Positions 1 through 7,135 of a DNA stretch of 11,080 nt are shown here, one piece after another; positions within the stretch are counted from its first letter, which is position 1, and each line of letters begins with the position of its first letter. The notes below the pieces were generated by a model that was not told the origin of the DNA, searched no databases, and was given only the letters and a program-made list of their open reading frames with translations. A program made the translations under genes and the position numbers. Source of the stretch: Ruminococcaceae bacterium UBA6392 (GTDB lineage: Bacteria > Bacillota > Clostridia > Oscillospirales > Acutalibacteraceae). The stretch is from contig DJQG01000085.1 of NCBI GenBank assembly GCA_002438685.1, forward strand, positions 2,420 to 13,499. The letters run 5' to 3'.

Positions 1-2
1 CC

Positions 3-566
3 GGTCGCGATGTTCCCGTTACCGTTGATCCGACGCTTCTGCTCAGCCGCGATGAGTGGAGAAAAATAGAGAAAAAGCCATCTTTTATCGGGAAAAATGA
101 CAGATATCTGCTCACTTATTTTCTCGGCGTCTGCTCCGAAGAGGTGCGCGATTATATAGAAGGCGTTGCCCGGGCAAACGGGCTTAAAGTTATAGATCTT
201 TATAATGAGTTCCTTTCAAAGTCCGAAATTGAAAACAAAAAATGGTTTGTCGCCGATCCGGGCGAGTTCGTGTGGCTTATAGACCATTGTCAGCTTCTGA
301 TGACGGATTCGTTCCACGGCTGCGTGTTTTCGATAATAAACGAAGTCCCGTTCCGCTGCTTCAGAAGAGGCGGAAAGGCTGCAAATATGAGCAGCCGCAT
401 GGATACTCTGTTCGGCAAACTCAATATCTCCGATTGGTGCATCGGTGATATAAACGAAAGCTTAGACCATGTGTTCTATAAGGACTATACGGGCGTCAAT
501 GATATAATAGAAGCAGAAAAAACTTTTGCATACGACTATCTGAAAGGTGCATTGAACATAAAATGA
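3..566 (+). CDS. Polysaccharide pyruvyl transferase family protein (C-terminal part)
   Basis: This is the last 187 codons of a gene that begins before the window; the frame is open from base 3 with no start needed. The family (WcaK/CsaB/PssM-like) transfers pyruvyl groups from phosphoenolpyruvate to sugars of surface polysaccharides as ketals, at the cytoplasmic face before export. The visible part opens with a VPVTVDPTLLLSRDEW segment, as expected near the middle of the family (a 'DPT/V-LLL...EEW' pattern). Further on, the segment around bases 286-360 reads LLMTDSFHGCVFSIINEVPF, the family's conserved 'TDSFHG...SI...PF' signature near the C-terminal end. Its stop overlaps the ATG of the flippase gene by 4 bp (ATGA), so the two are translationally coupled. 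The N-terminal half cannot be judged. Family call is firm; the acceptor sugar is unknown. Confidence 0.88.
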   Translation, partial: GRDVPVTVDPTLLLSRDEWRKIEKKPSFIGKNDRYLLTYFLGVCSEEVRDYIEGVARANGLKVIDLYNEFLSKSEIENKKWFVADPGEFVWLIDHCQLLMTDSFHGCVFSIINEVPFRCFRRGGKAANMSSRMDTLFGKLNISDWCIGDINESLDHVFYKDYTGVNDIIEAEKTFAYDYLKGALNIK

Positions 567-2113
567 AGCTTGACAGATCAAAAAATACAGCGCGCAATCT
601 GATATTCGGTACCGTGGCGAAGATATATAATCTTGCGATACCGTTTGTTATGCGCACGCTGCTGATATACACGCTCGGCATGGCGTATACCGGACTCAAC
701 AGTCTGTTTACCTCCATTCTGTCCGTGCTGAATCTCGCCGAACTCGGCGTTGGCTCGGCAATGACATTCAGTATGTATAAGCCGATAGCAGAGGATGATA
801 CCCCAACGGTTTGCGCACTGATGCGGCTTTATAAGATATATTATCGTATTATAGGCCTGGTTATCCTCGTTGTCGGCGCGGTGATAACTCCTGCATTGCC
901 GTTCTTTGTCAAAAAGGATGTTCCCGCGGATATCAATATATATGTTCTCTATGCGATAAATCTTCTTACGACCGTTTTGTCATATTGGCTCTTTGCATAT
1001 AAGAACTGCATTCTCTATGCCCATCAGCGCAACGATATCGGCGATAAAATCGGACTTGTTATCAGTACTGTCAGGTATGGGATGCAGGCGGTTGTGCTCG
1101 TGCTGTTCAAGAATTACTCCGCATATATCATGGTTGCACTTCTTCTCGGCATTGTTTCCAATATCGTGACGGCGATAGTTGTAGATAAGCTGTATCCGCA
1201 GTACAAGGCAAAGGGAGAGCTCCCGAAAGAACAGGTTCAGATAATCAACCGCCGCGTGCGCGATCTGTTTACGGCGAAGATAGGCGCGATAGTTGTTGAT
1301 TCGGCGGATACAATTGTTATTTCGGCATTCCTCGGATTGACCGCTCTCGCACAGTATCAGAATTATTTCTTTATTCTTTCTTCTGTGTTTGGCTTCGTGT
1401 CTCTTATTACGGGTTCCGCCCTTGCCGGAATAGGCAACAGCCTAGTGATGGAAAGCAGCGAAAAGAATTTCAACGATTTGAAAAAATTCGCCTTCATAAT
1501 TTCATGGATATCAAGCTTTTGCGTGTGCTGTCTCGCGTGCATGTATCAGCCGTTTATCGAACTTTGGGTCAAGAAAGAGAATCTTCTCTCATATGGCATG
1601 GTTATACTGTTCTGCGTTTACTTCTTTGTTAAACAGATAAACTCTCTGCTCAATTTGTATAAAGACGCCGCAGGTATATGGCACGAGGACAGATTCAGAC
1701 CCCTTGTGACCGCCGGAGCCAACCTTGTTATGAACCTCATAATGGTTCAGTTCTGGGGGCTCTACGGCATCCTGCTTTCAACGGTGCTCAGTATGCTCAT
1801 CGTCGGTATGCCGTGGCTTCTCCACAATCTGTTTACTACTGTTTTCCACAGCAGATGCAAAGAACTGCTAAAAAAGCTTTTGGTTTATGGCGGAGTGACC
1901 GCCGTTTCGTGCGCCATATGCATCGGAATAAGTCACTTTGCAACTTTCGGCTCGCTTATCCTGACTCTTGTGCTTCGCCTTGTTATATGCACGGTTATCT
2001 CGAATTTGATTTTCTTTGCCGTGTTCTTCAAAAGCAGTGAATTCAAGTCTGCGGTTGTTATTGCGGATTCGCTGACCAAAGGAAAAATAAAACTCCTCAG
2101 AAAATTTATGTGA
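563..2113 (+). CDS. Wzx-type oligosaccharide flippase (MOP superfamily)
   Basis: A 516-residue, very hydrophobic protein with roughly 12-14 predicted membrane segments, the usual size for Wzx/O-antigen-type flippases, which move lipid-linked repeat units across the cytoplasmic membrane. The N-terminus (SKNTARNLIFGTVAKIYN, then YTGLNSLFTSILSVLNLAEL and SAMTFSMYKPIAEDD) matches by recall the pattern of the family common in Bacillota capsule loci. The start ATG at 563 overlaps the preceding stop; a Shine-Dalgarno-like AAAGGTG at 543-549 is rather far away (13 nt), so reinitiation after the upstream gene probably matters. The C-terminus ends in a short basic tail (SLTKGKIKLLRKFM). Its place between a pyruvyl transferase and glycosyltransferases fits export of the repeat unit they build. 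MurJ and MATE drug exporters are the alternatives, made unlikely by context. Confidence 0.93.
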   Translation: MKLDRSKNTARNLIFGTVAKIYNLAIPFVMRTLLIYTLGMAYTGLNSLFTSILSVLNLAELGVGSAMTFSMYKPIAEDDTPTVCALMRLYKIYYRIIGLVILVVGAVITPALPFFVKKDVPADINIYVLYAINLLTTVLSYWLFAYKNCILYAHQRNDIGDKIGLVISTVRYGMQAVVLVLFKNYSAYIMVALLLGIVSNIVTAIVVDKLYPQYKAKGELPKEQVQIINRRVRDLFTAKIGAIVVDSADTIVISAFLGLTALAQYQNYFFILSSVFGFVSLITGSALAGIGNSLVMESSEKNFNDLKKFAFIISWISSFCVCCLACMYQPFIELWVKKENLLSYGMVILFCVYFFVKQINSLLNLYKDAAGIWHEDRFRPLVTAGANLVMNLIMVQFWGLYGILLSTVLSMLIVGMPWLLHNLFTTVFHSRCKELLKKLLVYGGVTAVSCAICIGISHFATFGSLILTLVLRLVICTVISNLIFFAVFFKSSEFKSAVVIADSLTKGKIKLLRKFM

Positions 2114-2117
2114 GGTG
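2112..2117 (+). promoter_or_regulatory. Ribosome binding site deciding the start of the Fe-S protein gene
   Basis: GAGGTG lies 4 nt before the ATG at 2122. The next genes use the same arrangement: GGAGGTG with 5 nt before GTG 3291 and with 4 nt before ATG 4280. This argues for ATG 2122 over the in-frame GTG at 2110, which would sit upstream of this site. Confidence 0.65.
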
Positions 2118-2121
2118 TGCA

Positions 2122-3273
2122 ATGATAGATATAAGAAAAGATCAGTGCGTCGGGTGCGGCGCGTGCGCAGATGTCTGCGGCGTCGGCTGCATCTCCATGC
2201 TCGGCGATTCTGAGGGCTTTGCTTATCCCGAAATTGACAAAACAAAGTGCGTCAACTGCGGCGCGTGCGATAAGGCTTGCCCTGCGCTGAATGTCGGAAA
2301 TGAGCGGGAGAAAATATCCGAAACACTTCTTGCCGTGAATCGCGATGAAGCTGTTGTCGGTGCCAGCTCTTCAGGCGGTGTGTTTTCCGCTCTTGCAGAT
2401 AAGGTGATATCGGAGGGCGGCATAGTCTGCGGCGCAGCTTTTGACAGTGATTTCGGTGTGCACCATATATTTGCCGAAAACAGTGATGAACTCGAAAAAC
2501 TCAGAACCAGCAAATATGTTCAGAGCAATACGGGAGATATCTATTCCGTTGTTCGCCGCGAGCTGAAAAGCGGAAGAAAAGTTCTCTTCTCTGGAACGCC
2601 GTGCCAGGTCAACGCCATGCGCCTGTTCCTCGGAAAAGAATATGAAAATCTGCTGCTCGTCGATTTTATATGCCACGGAGTGCCGTCCGAAAAAGTGTGG
2701 CATAAATATCTGAACGCTGTTTCAAAAGGCAGCAAAGTCTCGTCCGTCTCTTTCAGAGATAAGCAGGACGGCTGGAAGAACTACTCTGTTAAAATAAAAT
2801 CCGAGGCAGGGGAGTACAAGAGCCTGTTTTCAAATGACCCGTATATGCGCCTGTTCCTCTCGGACAACATATTGCGCCCGTCGTGCTATAGCTGCCCCGC
2901 AAAGGGAAATAACCGCCTTGCCGATATTACTATAGCCGACGCGTGGGGCATGGACGAAAACAATCCGCTTGATTCAAATAACCGCGGATTGTCATTGATT
3001 TTTGTTCGCACTCCGCGCGGAGATGCCGCGATAAATAATATATCGGACGCCGTAAAAATGTGCGTGGTGGATTATAACAAAGCTGTTGCCAATAATCCGA
3101 GCGCCGTGAAAAGCGTCCCCATGCCGCCGACAAGGCAGAAGTGTATGGATGCAATACTCTCGGACGAAAATGCGGACTTTGCAAAAATAGCAGAAAAATA
3201 TGCATTCCATAAAAGCACAGCCCAAAAGGCAAAGAGTCTGCTGAAACGTGCAGTCAGAAAGATAATCAAGTAA
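2122..3273 (+). CDS. FrhB/FdhB-like Fe-S flavoprotein of a polysaccharide locus
   Basis: A 383-residue soluble protein with an N-terminal bacterial ferredoxin domain: C9-C12-C15-C19 and C43-C46-C49-C53-P54 form two CxxCxxCxxxC sets for [4Fe-4S] clusters. The first set is followed by Gly rather than Pro, with an extra Cys at 23. The rest resembles the coenzyme F420 hydrogenase/dehydrogenase beta-subunit N and C domains: GTPCQ (C161), CHGVPS (C184), and SCYSC (C255, C258) followed by ADITIADAWG. In that family these regions bind flavin and further Fe-S clusters. Relatives are common in surface-polysaccharide loci of anaerobes, often next to pyruvyl transferases, but their reaction is not established. 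It follows the flippase gene by 8 bp and precedes the GT2 gene by 17 bp, so it belongs to the operon. I see no partner that would suggest true hydrogenase activity; a reductive sugar modification is only a guess. Confidence 0.88.
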   Translation: MIDIRKDQCVGCGACADVCGVGCISMLGDSEGFAYPEIDKTKCVNCGACDKACPALNVGNEREKISETLLAVNRDEAVVGASSSGGVFSALADKVISEGGIVCGAAFDSDFGVHHIFAENSDELEKLRTSKYVQSNTGDIYSVVRRELKSGRKVLFSGTPCQVNAMRLFLGKEYENLLLVDFICHGVPSEKVWHKYLNAVSKGSKVSSVSFRDKQDGWKNYSVKIKSEAGEYKSLFSNDPYMRLFLSDNILRPSCYSCPAKGNNRLADITIADAWGMDENNPLDSNNRGLSLIFVRTPRGDAAINNISDAVKMCVVDYNKAVANNPSAVKSVPMPPTRQKCMDAILSDENADFAKIAEKYAFHKSTAQKAKSLLKRAVRKIIK

Positions 3274-3290
3274 CCGTCGGAGGTGAGCGA

Positions 3291-4241
3291 GTGGACAGAC
3301 AACCGCTTCTGAGTATCATTGTTCCTGTCTACAAGGCGGAAAAGCATCTTGACAGATGTATCAAAAGTATACTTTCGCAGACATACGGGAATATAGAGCT
3401 TGTCCTGGTCGACGACGGCTCGCCGGACGCCTGCCCCGCGATGTGCGATTCGTGGGCGGGGCGCGACTGGCGCTTCAGGGTGATACATAAGAAGAACAAC
3501 GGCGCATCCTCCGCGCGAAACGCCGGACTCGATATGGCGTCGGGCGAATATATCGGCTTTGTCGATGCCGATGATTTCATAGAGCCCGATATGTATGAAA
3601 TCCTGATGAAAAACGCACTCGAAAACAACGCCGATCGCTCCGGCTGCGGCTATTTTGATTCTTCACGCTCGGATGAAATTGAAGCTGATGACAAAGTGAC
3701 AGTGCTCAGCGACAAAAACTCTATAATTGCCTATTCCGCCTGCGGCAAGCACAACAATGTCTGGCGCTCCGTCTATTCCAAAAAGGCGATAGGGAAGATT
3801 CGTTTCGACGAAAGCTTAGTAATCGCCGAGGACTGGCTCTTCAACTACGAAGTGAGCAAGAATGTCTCGGTGCAGGCGGATACTAATAAACGGCTCTATC
3901 ATTATGAATCCGCACCGGACAGCCTCATGAGCCGAATCAACGACAAAAAGATAATCGACCGTATCTCGGTGCTCGAATATATCTGCGGCAGCGAGTGCGG
4001 AAAGTCGCTCGGACGAAAAGAAACGGCGGATATCCGTATGCGCGTGCTCATGTTCTGCGCGGAGGAGAGCATGCATTCCGGCATCGACCGTGAGCCTTGG
4101 TTCAAGCGCGAGGTCATAAAAAAAATACGCGGCGCCCTTGCGGCGTTTCTCGGGGGCGGTGCTTCGGCGAAGCGAAAGATAAAAGCGATAATTTTCGCCT
4201 TCGCGTGGCCGCTGTATTCCGCCCTGGCGCGTAAAAAATAA
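3291..4241 (+). CDS. Glycosyltransferase family 2 (GT-A fold)
   Basis: A 316-residue protein that should transfer one sugar from a nucleotide-sugar donor to the growing lipid-linked unit in the cytoplasm. The N-terminus LLSIIVPVYKAEKHLDRCI with SQTYGNIELVLVDDGS (D41-D42-G43-S44) is the GT2 nucleotide-binding signature. GASSARNAGLDMASGEYIGF leads into D92-A93-D94-D95, the metal-binding DxD. E180-D181-W is a plausible catalytic acid/base motif (the 'ED' found in many GT2 enzymes). The start is GTG at 3291, set by GGAGGTG at 3279-3285. The C-terminus has a basic hydrophobic stretch (KIKAIIFAFAWPLYSALARKK) that may touch the membrane. Donor and linkage cannot be told from sequence. Confidence 0.94.
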   Translation: MDRQPLLSIIVPVYKAEKHLDRCIKSILSQTYGNIELVLVDDGSPDACPAMCDSWAGRDWRFRVIHKKNNGASSARNAGLDMASGEYIGFVDADDFIEPDMYEILMKNALENNADRSGCGYFDSSRSDEIEADDKVTVLSDKNSIIAYSACGKHNNVWRSVYSKKAIGKIRFDESLVIAEDWLFNYEVSKNVSVQADTNKRLYHYESAPDSLMSRINDKKIIDRISVLEYICGSECGKSLGRKETADIRMRVLMFCAEESMHSGIDREPWFKREVIKKIRGALAAFLGGGASAKRKIKAIIFAFAWPLYSALARKK

Positions 4242-4279
4242 AACAGTACATAATTGTAATTGCCGATTGGAGGTGCATT

Positions 4280-5143
4280 ATGCACGCATATCTGATAATA
4301 GCACACGACCAGTTTGACCTGCTCGAAAGCCTGCTCAAATGTATCGACGACGAGCGCAATGACATTTATATACACATCGATTCCCATTCAAAGCTCGATA
4401 TCGGCAGAATCGAAAAGGTTCTGCAAAACTCCCGCGTTGAGTTCGTCCCGCGCATCCATATAAGATGGGGCGGATTCAACATGGTCAGATGCGAATATAT
4501 GCTGCTCGAAGCGGCGTTTGAGAGCGGGCGGGAATATGACTATGTCCATCTTATCTCCGGCGCGGATCTGCCGCTGAAAAATCAGGATGAGATACACCGC
4601 TATTTCGATGAACATAAAGGCGAAGAGTTCGTCCATTTCGGCGCACCCGAGCCTACGGGAAAAGAGCTTGAGCGCGTCAGGTATTATCATTTCGTCTCCG
4701 GCAGAAGAAATTTCTTCAACCGCCTTGTCACCAAAGCGGAGACTGTTCTCGGGCGTATACTCGGGATAAACAGGATAAAGGGAAAGAAGATACAGCGCGG
4801 CTCGCAGTGGTTCAGTGTGACGGGCGAGTTTGCAAAATATCTCATTTCGCAAAAATCATTTGTGTTCAGGCAGTTTAAGCATACATATATCCCGGATGAA
4901 TTTTTTGTTCAGACAGTGATGATAAACTCGAATTTTGCAGATAATCTGCACAGCAAGAAATTCGACGATGACCACGAAGCGTGCCTGCGTTATATCGACT
5001 GGACGCGCGGTCATCCGTACACATTTAAATCAGAAGATTATGACGAGCTGATGAACTCCGGCTGCCTCTTTGCCAGAAAATTCAGCGTCATTCAGGATGA
5101 TAAAATAGTCATGAAGATAACTTCAACCGTTCTCAACGGCTGA
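4280..5143 (+). CDS. GT14-like glycosyltransferase (Core-2/I-branching enzyme family)
   Basis: A 287-residue protein resembling the Core-2/I-branching beta-1,6-N-acetylglucosaminyltransferase family; animal members add branching GlcNAc, while bacterial members have mostly unproven donors. Family features visible in order are: MHAYLIIAHDQFDLLESLL at the N-terminus with IYIHIDSHSK, RWGGFNMVRCEYMLLEAAF, LISGADLPLK (D96), RGSQWFSVTGEFAKYL (R173-W177), and IPDEFFVQTV (D206-E207), where the acidic pair probably includes the catalytic base. No membrane segment is seen, so it should act in the cytoplasm. ATG 4280 is preceded by GGAGGTG at 4269-4275. It lies 38 bp after the GT2 gene and 15 bp before the nucleotidyltransferase gene. 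A branching role is suggested by the family name only. Confidence 0.9.
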   Translation: MHAYLIIAHDQFDLLESLLKCIDDERNDIYIHIDSHSKLDIGRIEKVLQNSRVEFVPRIHIRWGGFNMVRCEYMLLEAAFESGREYDYVHLISGADLPLKNQDEIHRYFDEHKGEEFVHFGAPEPTGKELERVRYYHFVSGRRNFFNRLVTKAETVLGRILGINRIKGKKIQRGSQWFSVTGEFAKYLISQKSFVFRQFKHTYIPDEFFVQTVMINSNFADNLHSKKFDDDHEACLRYIDWTRGHPYTFKSEDYDELMNSGCLFARKFSVIQDDKIVMKITSTVLNG

Positions 5144-5158
5144 AAGCGGAGGATATAA

Positions 5159-6301
5159 GTGAAGAAGCTTTACGAAGATTATATTTTTCTTGTACGCACA
5201 GTGCTCGAAGGCGGTCGTGCGGATGATTTCAACGGCGATTTTGAAAGGCTGCTTGAAATTGCCCGCGAGCACAATATGACAAATATATTGTGGTATGCCC
5301 TGCGCAAGAACAGGAATGTCCCGACGAATGTCGTCACGGAGCTCCAAAGCAGCCATAATATGCTCATGTTCAAGTGCGCCAATCAGAAGATGACGCGCGG
5401 CGAGCTTGAAAGTCTGTTTTCGTCTGCCGGGATAAAGCACATATTCCTCAAAGGCGCAGATGTTGCTCAGCTCTATCCCTCCGAGGATATGCGTGAGATG
5501 GCGGATATAGATGTCTATGCCGATCTCGACAGCCACGAGAAGATAAAGGATGTTCTCACGCAGGCGGGGTACAGCTTTGAGGGGCATAAAGGTCACCACG
5601 ATGTTTTCCATCGCGACCCGTTCATCTCGGTCGAGGTTCACGAATCCGTGCTCGACCATCAGCGCGAAACGGGGCTTGACGCGTACTTTGTGCCGCCGTG
5701 GCAGCATACCGACGGCGAGGGCTTTGAATATCATTTCGACCCGAGCGATAACTACATCTTTCTTATGGGTCACCTCTTCGGTCATTTTCATCAGGGCGGC
5801 GTCGGCGTCAGATTCTTTGCCGATATGGCGCTCTATATGGAAAAATATAAGGACGAGCTCGATTGGGTGAAGATAAACTCCGTCTTTGAACGCTATAATC
5901 TTGATGAGGTTATGAATAATCTCAAGGCTCTTGCGCTCCACTGGTTCGGCGATGAGCCGGAGAGCGAGCTGCTCGACGAGATGGGCGAATACGTCTTCGA
6001 GTCCGGAAGCTACGGCAAGACCGCAAATATGGTGATGTATCTCGCAAACGAGGACGGCAGCAACTCTTTTGCCGCAGCTGTCAAACGAAAGCTGTTCATC
6101 TCTTCGTCCGAGATGCGCCGCCGCAGCAGGATAGTTGACAAATTACCTGTGCTATTGCCGTTGGCCTATGCTGTCAGAGCAGTTAAAATAATATTCACTC
6201 AGTTTTTCGAACTGCGTGCCTGGATGCGCGGAGTGAAGAGCGCAGACAGCGAAGCTGTCAAAAAATATAAGGAAATGATGCGCCGTTTTGGCGTGAAGTA
6301 A
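5159..6301 (+). CDS. Nucleotidyltransferase-fold protein, PF14907-like, substrate unknown
   Basis: A 380-residue soluble protein. The stretch FLKGADVAQLYPSEDMREMA followed by D116-I117-D118 matches the pattern of the 'uncharacterised nucleotidyltransferase' family (PF14907 by recall): a K-G near 98-99, then 'YP....R...DID', where the two Asp residues would bind metal. FISVEVHESVLD (E159, H161) fits the strand that normally carries the third carboxylate, and a His-rich segment GHLFGHFHQGG (H205, H209, H211) followed by RFFADMALYM is a further family-like element. Start GTG 5159 has GGAGGA at 5148-5153 with a 5-nt spacer. The C-terminal 60 residues are basic and partly hydrophobic. It is the last gene of the biosynthesis run, which suggests it decorates a sugar or lipid intermediate with a nucleotide-derived group, but no substrate can be named. 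Confidence 0.8.
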   Translation: MKKLYEDYIFLVRTVLEGGRADDFNGDFERLLEIAREHNMTNILWYALRKNRNVPTNVVTELQSSHNMLMFKCANQKMTRGELESLFSSAGIKHIFLKGADVAQLYPSEDMREMADIDVYADLDSHEKIKDVLTQAGYSFEGHKGHHDVFHRDPFISVEVHESVLDHQRETGLDAYFVPPWQHTDGEGFEYHFDPSDNYIFLMGHLFGHFHQGGVGVRFFADMALYMEKYKDELDWVKINSVFERYNLDEVMNNLKALALHWFGDEPESELLDEMGEYVFESGSYGKTANMVMYLANEDGSNSFAAAVKRKLFISSSEMRRRSRIVDKLPVLLPLAYAVRAVKIIFTQFFELRAWMRGVKSADSEAVKKYKEMMRRFGVK

Positions 6302-6318
6302 GAAAAAGTAAAAATAAC

Positions 6319-6347
6319 TTGATTAACAGTGTCACAGTATGTATAAT
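6319..6347 (+). promoter_or_regulatory. Sigma-A type promoter of the chain-length/kinase cassette
   Basis: TTGATT at 6319-6324 and a perfect TATAAT at 6342-6347 are separated by 17 bp, close to the housekeeping consensus. The expected start of transcription is near 6354, giving a leader of about 35 nt before ATG 6389. It lies in the 87-bp gap after the nucleotidyltransferase gene, in which I see no terminator, so read-through from upstream may add to expression. Confidence 0.8.
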
Positions 6348-6361
6348 TATAATGTTACATA
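6338..6361 (+). promoter_or_regulatory. Imperfect 24-bp palindrome over the -10 box, operator candidate
   Basis: Arms TATGTA (6338-6343) and TACATA (6356-6361) flank a self-complementary ATTATAAT core (6346-6353), so 20 of 24 positions are symmetric. It covers the whole -10 box and the expected transcription start, where a bound repressor would block initiation. The region is AT-rich, which makes chance palindromes more likely. No regulator is assigned. Confidence 0.4.
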
Positions 6362-6376
6362 TCGACAGTTCTTGAG

Positions 6377-6382
6377 AGGGGA
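6377..6382 (+). promoter_or_regulatory. Ribosome binding site deciding the CpsC-like start
   Basis: AGGGGA within GAGAGGGGA sits 6 nt before ATG 6389. The in-frame TTG at 6383 directly abuts it and could not be served by it, so the ATG is preferred. Confidence 0.6.
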
Positions 6383-6388
6383 TTGCTA

Positions 6389-7135
6389 ATGGAAAAACTA
6401 AAAACATTTGACGTTGATCTTAAACGCCTTTTCTTTGAAGTTCTCAAAAGACTTTGGCTGATATTGCTTGTCGGCATTATCTGCGGCTCGGGCGCATTTC
6501 TTTACGCCAAGTTCTTCATAACTCCGCAGTATAAGGCGACCGCAACTATCTATATCCAGAACTACACCGGCGAGAACGACGAAAAGATATATTCCTCCGA
6601 CCTCAGCGCGTCCCAGAACCTTGTTACTACATATCAGGGACTGCTCACGAGCGACAATGTTCTCAACAGAGTCAAGGAAAAGCTCGGAGAGAACTACGAT
6701 GTCGATGCCATACGCGCGTCGTTTACCGCCGAGGCTGTTGAGGACACACCCATACTTAAAATATCCATCAACAACAACGACCCCGAAGAGGCTGCTAAGA
6801 TAGTCAATGAGATAGCCAAAGTTGCCCCGGACGCCATAATGAATCTTGTTGAGGGAAGCTCGGTCAAGGTCGTTGATCTTGCACGCGTGCCTACCGGAAT
6901 AGACTCTCCTTCCTATAAGAAGCTGGCTCTCATTGGCTGCGTTATAGGCGCGGGTCTTACCCTTGCGATAATTGTCCTGCTCGTTCTTTTCAATTCTTAT
7001 ATCGAGGGCGAGGATGATATAGCCAAGCTCTTCGACGCTCCTGTCGTCGGCAAGATACCGGATTTCAATCTCTATGACGACAACGGCGAAAGAAAGAAAG
7101 GTTTCTTTTCGAAGAAAGGGGGCGCGTCTAAATGA
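6389..7135 (+). CDS. Wzz/CpsC-like chain-length determinant and kinase activator
   Basis: A 248-residue membrane protein of the Wzz/YveK/CapA type. It has a first membrane segment at about residues 22-42 (LILLVGIICGSGAFLYAKFF), followed by ITPQYKATATIYIQNY, typical of the Wzz domain start. An extracytoplasmic region of about 130 residues then leads to a Pro-containing motif (RVPTGIDSPSYKK) just before a second membrane segment at about 179-202. A short cytoplasmic tail ends with FFSKKGGASK. In Gram-positive bacteria this tail binds and activates a separate tyrosine kinase, and the pair controls polymer length and export. The partner kinase follows directly with a 4-bp ATGA overlap, as expected for a stoichiometric complex. 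The start is ATG 6389. Confidence 0.93.
   Translation: MEKLKTFDVDLKRLFFEVLKRLWLILLVGIICGSGAFLYAKFFITPQYKATATIYIQNYTGENDEKIYSSDLSASQNLVTTYQGLLTSDNVLNRVKEKLGENYDVDAIRASFTAEAVEDTPILKISINNNDPEEAAKIVNEIAKVAPDAIMNLVEGSSVKVVDLARVPTGIDSPSYKKLALIGCVIGAGLTLAIIVLLVLFNSYIEGEDDIAKLFDAPVVGKIPDFNLYDDNGERKKGFFSKKGGASK

Noticed and set aside
456..466. An 11-base word (cgaaagcttag) that recurs near 3809
   Set aside because: Both copies lie inside unrelated coding regions in ordinary codons; chance and codon usage explain them.
2110..2121. GTG start at 2110 overlapping the flippase stop
   Set aside because: The ribosome site lies after this codon and at the same spacing to ATG 2122 as in the two next genes; the ferredoxin domain also starts naturally at the ATG.
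4247..4258. TACA-TAAT-TGTA symmetric site in the gap between the two glycosyltransferase genes
   Set aside because: The arms are only 4 bp, the region is AT-rich, and no good promoter elements accompany it. It resembles the TGTA/TACA arms at 6338-6361 only loosely.
5123..5941. A 272-codon open frame on the - strand opposite the nucleotidyltransferase gene
   Set aside because: The + strand frame has family motifs and a good ribosome site; the - strand translation has neither.
6302..6340. Possible terminator after the nucleotidyltransferase gene
   Set aside because: No stem of useful length followed by a T run is present; only short A-rich stretches and a GTGTCACA-like piece are seen.
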